A stretch of DNA of 10,150 bases from Dehalococcoidia bacterium (GTDB lineage: Bacteria; Chloroflexota; Dehalococcoidia; Dehalococcoidales; JAUVZE01). Every line of letters begins with the position of its first letter. Position 1 is the stretch's first letter. Shown here one piece after another: positions 5,192-10,150 of the stretch. The notes under the pieces were generated by a model. That model made no database searches. It saw only the letters and a program-made list of their open reading frames with translations, and was not told the DNA's origin. The position numbers and the translations under genes are program-made. The stretch spans positions 1 through 10,150 of the forward strand of contig JAUVZE010000028.1 of the NCBI GenBank assembly GCA_030602665.1, given 5' to 3'.

Positions 5192-6259
5192 ATGATAATA
5201 ATGAAAACTGATGCCACCAAGGAACAAATAGAGCAGGTAGTAAAGGAAATAAAGAGGTACGGGCTAAGAGCCGATGTTTCTCGGGGTGCCTACAAGACGG
5301 TGATTGGGCTAATAGGGGATGAGAGGAAGATACCGTTTGATCACTTTGCCGTTCTTCCTGGGGTAAAAGAGGTGATGAGGATTGAAATCCCATATAAACT
5401 AATCAGCCGGGAATATGGTAAATTCTTTGAAGGGGTAAGCGAGGGTATGGTAATAAAAGTCGGGAATGTCAGGATAGGCGGTGATGAACCGGTATTCATC
5501 GCCGGACCCTGCGCTGTGGAGAGCAAAGAGCAGCTATTTAAGATTGCGGAGGGGGTAAAGACGGCTGGGGCTCATATTCTGAGAGGAGGCATTTTTAAGC
5601 CGAGAAGCTCGGTTCACTCTTTTCAGGGGCTTGGAGCTGGAGGTTGGGAGGCAGCCGAGGAGGCTCTAAGCTGGCTATCTGAAGCCGGGAAGAAGTTCGA
5701 ATTGCCAGTGATTACTGAAGTGAGGGGGGAGACGCAGGTTGACCTGGTGGCAGAATATGTTGATATACTCCAGATAGGAGCCAGAAATATGTATGACCAA
5801 GACCTGCTCACCAGGGTATCAAATAAGGGTAAGCCCATTTTGTTTAAAAGGCACTTCGGGGCTGGTATTGAAGAGTTTCTCTCTTTTGCTGAGTATATTG
5901 CCGCCGAGGGCAACAAGAATATAATCTTATGTGAAAGAGGAATAATACCCATAGGCAAGGGGAAAAGCTATACCAGGTACACCCTTGACCTTGGCGCTGT
6001 CCCAGCAATCCAGAAGGAAACTTACCTACCGGTAATGGTTGACCCCAGTCATGGAACAGGGCGCCGAGACCTCATCTTCAGCATGAGTTGTGCCGCTATA
6101 GCGGCTGGAGCCAGCGGCCTGATGATTGAGATGCACTATAACCCGGCGGAAGCACTGGTCGATGGTCCACAGGCGATTACCCCTGAGGAACTTAAAGAGG
6201 TCATCAGTGCCTGCCAGAGAATACACCAATTGGTTGCCCCTAGGAGAACTGAAAACTAA
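5192..6259 (+). CDS. aroF: 3-deoxy-7-phosphoheptulonate (DAHP) synthase, type I-beta with N-terminal regulatory domain
   Basis: First enzyme of the shikimate pathway, condensing phosphoenolpyruvate with erythrose 4-phosphate to DAHP. At 355 residues it has the architecture of the Thermotoga-type enzyme. Residues 1-70 are a ferredoxin-like regulatory domain and about 85-350 the catalytic TIM barrel. Metal ligands by motif are C107 (AGPCAVE), H287 (VDPSH), E313 (IEMHYNP) and D324; their spacing fits the Thermotoga enzyme. Substrate motifs are GGIFKPR (132-138), QIGARN (194-199) and LFKRHFG (217-223). In Thermotoga the extra domain binds Tyr and mediates feedback inhibition, so the same is likely here (inference). 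The ATG at 5192 has AGGGGG at 5179-5184, 7 nt upstream; an ATG at 5201 fits less well. It is the first structural gene after the attenuator and lies 11 nt before aroB. Confidence 0.96.
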   Translation: MIIMKTDATKEQIEQVVKEIKRYGLRADVSRGAYKTVIGLIGDERKIPFDHFAVLPGVKEVMRIEIPYKLISREYGKFFEGVSEGMVIKVGNVRIGGDEPVFIAGPCAVESKEQLFKIAEGVKTAGAHILRGGIFKPRSSVHSFQGLGAGGWEAAEEALSWLSEAGKKFELPVITEVRGETQVDLVAEYVDILQIGARNMYDQDLLTRVSNKGKPILFKRHFGAGIEEFLSFAEYIAAEGNKNIILCERGIIPIGKGKSYTRYTLDLGAVPAIQKETYLPVMVDPSHGTGRRDLIFSMSCAAIAAGASGLMIEMHYNPAEALVDGPQAITPEELKEVISACQRIHQLVAPRRTEN

Positions 6260-6270
6260 GGCGATACCAG

Positions 6271-7359
6271 ATGAAAAGGGTTAAGGTAAGGCTGGGGAAA
6301 AGTAGCTATGAAATCCGTATAGGTCCGGGTATACTTGCCGAGGTTGGACACCGGTTAACCGAAAGCGGGTTTAGCGATAAACTGGTAATTATCACCAACC
6401 CCATAGTAAACCGGCTATATGGCGAGGCTCTAGAGCAGAATCTCACTAGAGAAGGCTTCAGGGTAACTATCTTATCGGTTCCTGATGGGGAAGAACAAAA
6501 GTCACTGGAGACCGCAGGTAGACTCTACCATGAATTAAGTAACTTTTATGCGGAAAGGGCAACGCCGATTTTAGCCTTGGGTGGTGGAGTTATCGGAGAC
6601 TTGGCCGGGTTCGTAGCGGCTACATATCTGCGGGGTGTACCGCTGGTGCAAATACCAACCACCCTGCTGGCACAGGTTGACAGTAGCATTGGTGGTAAGG
6701 TGGCGGTAAACCATGACCAACTAAAAAACAAAATTGGAGCCTTCTACCAGCCAAAGTTGGTAATTAGTGACATCAGCACTCTTAAAACCCTCCCCCCCAA
6801 GGAATTGGCTAACGGGCTAGCCGAAGTCATAAAAAGTGCTGTGGTCTGGGATAAAGAGTTTTTTGCCTATCTCGAGATGAATCTTGATAGGATAAAATCG
6901 CTGGATGAAGGGGAGCTTGAGGAGACGGTTCTCCGGTCGGCTAAAATCAAAGCCGAGATAGTGGAAAGGGATGAAATGGATTTGGGTTTAAGACATATTT
7001 TGAATTACGGGCATACCATAGGACATGCCATCGAATCAGCAGCAGATTTCAGGATAGGGCATGGAGAAGCCATTGCTATTGGGATGCTGGCGGCGGCCAG
7101 AATCTCAAATCAGCTAGGCATACTTGACCAAACTGAGCTACTCAGGCTGAGAAGTCTCATCCAAAGAGCCAGCTTGGCAATAGAAACACCGAGCCTTAAG
7201 TTAGACAAGATAATCCAGGCGGTGCGACATGATAAAAAGATTTTAGGGGGTAGAACAAGATTCGTCCTGCCCAAAGCCATAGGGGAGGTATTTATTACCG
7301 ATGAAGTAAGCCCGTCCTTAGTGGAACAGGTTTTGGTGGGTTGGCATGAAGAGACCTAG
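6271..7359 (+). CDS. aroB: 3-dehydroquinate synthase
   Basis: Second step of the shikimate pathway: NAD- and metal-dependent cyclisation of DAHP to 3-dehydroquinate, in the cytoplasm. It has 362 residues, the normal length. The nucleotide-binding part carries LALGGGVIGDLAGFVAA (101-117) and IPTTLLAQVDSSIGGK (128-143). The metal ligands are E185 (GLAEVIK), H248 (NYGHTIGHAIE) and H264 (HGEAIAIGM), all present. K143 and K152 match the conserved phosphate-binding lysines. AAGG at 6258-6261 stands 9 nt before the ATG and overlaps the aroF stop. The gene overlaps aroD by 14 nt. Confidence 0.97.
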   Translation: MKRVKVRLGKSSYEIRIGPGILAEVGHRLTESGFSDKLVIITNPIVNRLYGEALEQNLTREGFRVTILSVPDGEEQKSLETAGRLYHELSNFYAERATPILALGGGVIGDLAGFVAATYLRGVPLVQIPTTLLAQVDSSIGGKVAVNHDQLKNKIGAFYQPKLVISDISTLKTLPPKELANGLAEVIKSAVVWDKEFFAYLEMNLDRIKSLDEGELEETVLRSAKIKAEIVERDEMDLGLRHILNYGHTIGHAIESAADFRIGHGEAIAIGMLAAARISNQLGILDQTELLRLRSLIQRASLAIETPSLKLDKIIQAVRHDKKILGGRTRFVLPKAIGEVFITDEVSPSLVEQVLVGWHEET

Positions 7360-8002
7360 AATTTGCGCCGTTATAGTAAGTAAAGACTTACCACCAATAG
7401 AGGGAATTGAACCATTCATTAACCTCTATGAGGTGCGAATAGACCTCATCGGAGATGGTTGGCCGGAGTTGGTTAGGCAACTCAATAAACCCTGGATAGG
7501 CTGTAATAGACTTGCCGATGAGGGAGGTAGGTGGGAGAGAGGTGAAGCCAGCAGAATAGAGGAGTTACTTAAAGCAGTTGAGCTGGGGGCAGAGATAATT
7601 GATATGGAGCTTAGGATGAAGAACTTGGCTGAAATTGTACCACTTATCAAAAAGAAGGCAAAATGCCTTTTGTCATCTCATGAATTGAACAGCACTCCCT
7701 CTCTCAGTGAGATGAAAGAGATAGTTCACCAGCAATTGAAAGCGGGCGCCGATGTATGTAAAGTGGTTACTACTGCCCACCGGTTTGAAGACAACCTGGC
7801 TGTTTTACAGCTCATTGCCGAGTTCCCTAAATCAAAAATAGTTTCCTTTGCTATGGGGCCTTTGGGTTATGTTAGTAGGATTCTTTGTCCCCTGGTTGGT
7901 GGCTATTTTACCTATGCCTCAATTGAAGCGGGTAAGGAATCTGCCTCTGGTCAGATAACGGTAAGGGACTTAAGAAAGCTCTATGAGATGGTAGAGTTGT
8001 GA
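7346..8002 (+). CDS. aroD: 3-dehydroquinate dehydratase, type I
   Basis: Third step: cis-dehydration of 3-dehydroquinate to 3-dehydroshikimate through a Schiff base. The 218-residue TIM barrel is shorter than the roughly 250-residue enterobacterial enzyme but complete. YEVRID (28-33) and IIDMEL (84-89) line the active site. The catalytic His is H112 in LLSSHELN, the Schiff-base lysine is K139 in CKVVTTAHR, and the C-terminal substrate loop ESASGQ (198-203) is present. Many bacteria use the unrelated type II enzyme (AroQ); this is clearly type I. The ATG lies inside the end of aroB, with GGTGGG at 7335-7340 as ribosome site. The stop overlaps the aroE start by 4 nt. Confidence 0.95.
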   Translation: MKRPRICAVIVSKDLPPIEGIEPFINLYEVRIDLIGDGWPELVRQLNKPWIGCNRLADEGGRWERGEASRIEELLKAVELGAEIIDMELRMKNLAEIVPLIKKKAKCLLSSHELNSTPSLSEMKEIVHQQLKAGADVCKVVTTAHRFEDNLAVLQLIAEFPKSKIVSFAMGPLGYVSRILCPLVGGYFTYASIEAGKESASGQITVRDLRKLYEMVEL

Positions 8003-8874
8003 GTAATAACATTATATCAGGCGGAACCAGGCTCTGTGGGGTGATAGGCGACCCTGTAGAGCATACTATGTCGCCGGCAATGCATAATGCTGCCTTTGCC
8101 CAGATGGGGTTAGACTATGTGTATGTCCCGTTTAAGGTAAAGAAAGTAGGATTAGGCCGGGCTATAGATGGTATGAGAGGATTAAATATAAGGGGACTGA
8201 ATGTTACCATACCCCACAAAGTCACTGTCATCCCGCTTCTGGATAAATTAGACCCACTGGCGGAGAAGATAGGCGCGGTTAATACTATCACTAATGATGA
8301 TGGAGTGCTGACCGGTTCCAATACCGATGCCGGCGGATTTCTACAGGCTCTACTGGCAAGGGGTATTGAGCCGAAAGAGAAAAAGATAGTCATTCTGGGG
8401 GCGGGTGGTGCCTCAAGGGCTATCTCCTTTATCCTTGCTGAAAGGGGCGCCCACCTGGTTATCCTAAACCGACTGTTGGAACTGGATTGGGCCGAGGAGC
8501 TGGCCGGCAGACTCTCATCGTTTTTCACCCAGGAGGTTAAAGCACTGGAGTTAGTTGAAGAAAATCTAAACGGGGTGCTACCAGCGGCAGATATTCTGGT
8601 TAATACTACCAGTGTGGGCATGAGTCCTAATATCAATGAGACGCCAGTTCCCGCCAAACTGCTTAGGCCTGGTCTGGTTGTCTTTGATATTGTTTATAAT
8701 CCTATCAAGACGAGGTTGCTAAAGGAAGCCGAGACGGCAGGCGCCGAAACTATCAGCGGAGTTGATATGTTTGTCTGGCAGGGAGCTTTAGCCTTTGAGA
8801 AGTGGACTGGTCAAAAAGCCCCGCTTGACCTGATGAAAAGAGAAGTGATTAAGGCTTTAGAACATGAAGACTAG
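7999..8874 (+). CDS. aroE: Shikimate dehydrogenase (NADP)
   Basis: Fourth step: NADPH-dependent reduction of 3-dehydroshikimate to shikimate. It has 291 residues including a short N-terminal extension. The substrate domain has GVIGDPVEHTMSPAMHN (14-30) with the Ser of SPAMHN, catalytic K74 in NVTIPHK and D110 in SNTDAGGF. The Rossmann domain has ILGAGGASRA (132-141), and NR at 157-158 fits the NADP-selecting loop. The start is GTG at 7999, sharing GTGA with the aroD stop, a 4-nt overlap typical of translational coupling. I see no strong ribosome site before it. It overlaps aroK by 11 nt. Confidence 0.96.
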   Translation: MSNNIISGGTRLCGVIGDPVEHTMSPAMHNAAFAQMGLDYVYVPFKVKKVGLGRAIDGMRGLNIRGLNVTIPHKVTVIPLLDKLDPLAEKIGAVNTITNDDGVLTGSNTDAGGFLQALLARGIEPKEKKIVILGAGGASRAISFILAERGAHLVILNRLLELDWAEELAGRLSSFFTQEVKALELVEENLNGVLPAADILVNTTSVGMSPNINETPVPAKLLRPGLVVFDIVYNPIKTRLLKEAETAGAETISGVDMFVWQGALAFEKWTGQKAPLDLMKREVIKALEHED

Positions 8875-9394
8875 TATCGCCCTGATAGGTTTCATGGGGA
8901 CAGGGAAAACGGTAGTGGGTAAGGCACTGGCTGAGAAGCTGGGCAAGGAATTTGTTGAGCTGGACGCGTTGATTGAGCAGAAGGCGGGAAAGCCGATATC
9001 TGAGATATTCCAGCAGGATGGTGAGGTGGCTTTTCGGGAGCTTGAGATTGAGGTCATCAAAAGGGTTGCTGGGAACAAAAAGCAGATTATTGCTTGTGGT
9101 GGGGGGGTAGTCCTCAATAAGATAAATATTGATAGACTGAAAGAGGACTCGGTGATAGTTTACCTGACCGCTTCGCCAAGGGTAATTCTGGAGCGGGTAT
9201 CGGGTGATGGAGGGGAGAGGCCCGTCCTTAAGGCATCCAACAAAGCCGAAAAAATCCAGGAGCTTTTAAAGCTTCGTAAGCCCTTTTATGAACAAGCCGC
9301 CGATATAAAAATAGATACCTCAAAGCTGGATATTGGAGCTGTTACTGAACAAATAATAAATAAGGTCAAGCAGGTTGAAAATTTCAGTCTATAA
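8864..9394 (+). CDS. aroK: Shikimate kinase
   Basis: Fifth step: ATP-dependent phosphorylation of shikimate to shikimate 3-phosphate. The 176-residue P-loop kinase has Walker A GFMGTGKT at 9-16, the shikimate-binding Asp D34 (ELDALIE), R58 (AFREL), the GGG motif at 79-81 (ACGGGVV), and lid arginine R119 (GERP). The C-terminus (about 130-176) holds the usual LLKLRKPFYEQAAD helix. AAGG at 8851-8854 lies 9 nt before the ATG, inside aroE. aroA starts within its last 20 nt. Either aroK or aroL naming would fit; aroK is the default for the sole operon copy. Confidence 0.96.
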   Translation: MKTSIALIGFMGTGKTVVGKALAEKLGKEFVELDALIEQKAGKPISEIFQQDGEVAFRELEIEVIKRVAGNKKQIIACGGGVVLNKINIDRLKEDSVIVYLTASPRVILERVSGDGGERPVLKASNKAEKIQELLKLRKPFYEQAADIKIDTSKLDIGAVTEQIINKVKQVENFSL

Positions 9395-10150
9395 AAGTGA
9401 CGTAAAGGGAAGGGTGAGAGCCCCGTCTTCCAAAAGCTACACCCTCCGAGGGCTAGTGTGTGCCGCCTTAGCTAAGGGTGAAAGTCAAATAACATTCCCC
9501 TTAGTCTCGGAAGATACTGAGGCGGCTCTAATTGTGTTGCGTCAGGTTGGCATTCAAGTTCAGCAGAAAAGGGATTTGTGGCCGGTTAGCGGCGGTAATT
9601 TTCACCAGCCAGATAGTGCCCTATTCTGTGGTGAATCAGCAGCCACCCTGAGATTTATGACTGCCCTGTGCTCACTTATCTCTGGAAGATGCCGGCTAAT
9701 TGCTGGCCCGTCACTGGCAAGAAGACCGGTCAAACCTTTAGTTCAGGCGCTCAGGCAATTGGGTGTGGATGTCGTGTGCCAGGGTGAGGTAGCCCCGGTA
9801 GTGGTTAAAGGTGGCAGACTAAAAGGCGGAGTTACCGAATTACCCGGTGATATAAGCTCTCAGTTTGTATCAGCTTTATTGTTCATCGCCCCTTTGGCTG
9901 AAGAGGATGTCAAACTTAGACTAACTACGCCCTTAGAATCAAAACCGTATATACTGATGACCCTGGACTGCCTGAAAAAGTTTGGGATAGAAGTGAAATC
10001 CTCCCCGGACCTCACCGAATTTAAGGTATCAAAGCAAGCATATAAGCCGGCTAAATACATAGTGGAAGGTGATTGGTCTTCAGTTTCATACCTCTTAGCT
10101 CTGGGGGCGGTTTCCGGGAAGGTGACAGTAGAAAACCTAAACCCAGAAAG
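9375..10150 (+). CDS. aroA: 3-phosphoshikimate 1-carboxyvinyltransferase (EPSP synthase), 5' part
   Basis: Sixth step: transfer of the enolpyruvyl group of PEP to shikimate 3-phosphate. The gene runs off the right edge after 258 codons of an expected 420-430. The best start is TTG at 9375, giving MKISVYKSDVKGRVRAPSSK, with AAGGT at 9362-9366, 8 nt upstream. No ATG or GTG start gives the expected N-terminus. This makes a 20-nt overlap with aroK. K20, S21 and R25 (PSSKSYTLR) match the conserved substrate-binding residues. CGESAATLRF (85-94) is the PEP-loop motif with R93, and DISSQF (159-164) is the Ser-Ser-Gln shikimate-phosphate motif. In the PEP loop, Ala89 stands where E. coli has Gly96. 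Chorismate synthase (aroC) is not in the window and may follow. Confidence 0.94.
   Translation, partial: MKISVYKSDVKGRVRAPSSKSYTLRGLVCAALAKGESQITFPLVSEDTEAALIVLRQVGIQVQQKRDLWPVSGGNFHQPDSALFCGESAATLRFMTALCSLISGRCRLIAGPSLARRPVKPLVQALRQLGVDVVCQGEVAPVVVKGGRLKGGVTELPGDISSQFVSALLFIAPLAEEDVKLRLTTPLESKPYILMTLDCLKKFGIEVKSSPDLTEFKVSKQAYKPAKYIVEGDWSSVSYLLALGAVSGKVTVENLNPE

Noticed and set aside
5043..5393. Minus-strand ORF across the aro leader and aroF start
   Set aside because: It is a shadow of the terminator and aroF, with low-complexity composition and no ribosome site.
8115..8657. Minus-strand ORF inside aroE
   Set aside because: It is Ser/Pro-rich, fully antisense to aroE, and has no motif or ribosome site.
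1..10150. CRISPR array, insertion sequence, phage or defence system
   Set aside because: I saw no regularly spaced direct repeats, transposase, integrase or known defence domains.

Overview
The window comes from a bacterium. Gene content and order suggest a Chloroflexota member of the Dehalococcoidia type. The reasons are a compact aroF-aroB-aroD-aroE-aroK-aroA run with a type I-beta DAHP synthase, a DUF4389-like membrane protein, and roughly 50% GC with clear sigma70-type promoters. The taxonomic call is inference from gene order and was not checked by search.

Left part (1-3240): a degenerate palindromic intergenic repeat, then a promoter driving tRNA-Asp(GUC) and probably alr (alanine racemase, D-Ala for peptidoglycan). 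A MtnX-like HAD phosphatase converges on alr. About 400 bp with only short ORF remnants separates it from a multi-span DUF4389-like protein, also on the minus strand, with a textbook promoter.

Middle part (3241-4815): a stand-alone receiver-domain response regulator, divergent from the DUF4389-like gene and with its own strong promoter, then a conserved-looking protein of unknown function whose real start is probably 3928.

Right part (4871-10150): the shikimate (aro) operon. A promoter at 4871-4899 starts a leader RNA of about 285 nt. It encodes a previously unmarked 34-residue, tyrosine-rich leader peptide (4928-5032) and ends in a perfect 10-bp intrinsic terminator (5061-5094) before aroF. 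Three RNA segments can pair in mutually exclusive ways: 1:2 anti-antiterminator, 2:3 antiterminator, 3:4 terminator. The Tyr codons sit just after segment 1. I read this as ribosome-mediated, tyrosine-responsive transcription attenuation of the whole operon, and it is the most interesting signal in the window. aroF, aroB, aroD, aroE, aroK and aroA follow with gaps or overlaps of at most 20 nt. They encode six of the seven chorismate-pathway steps (only chorismate synthase is not seen). aroA starts with TTG inside aroK and runs off the right edge.
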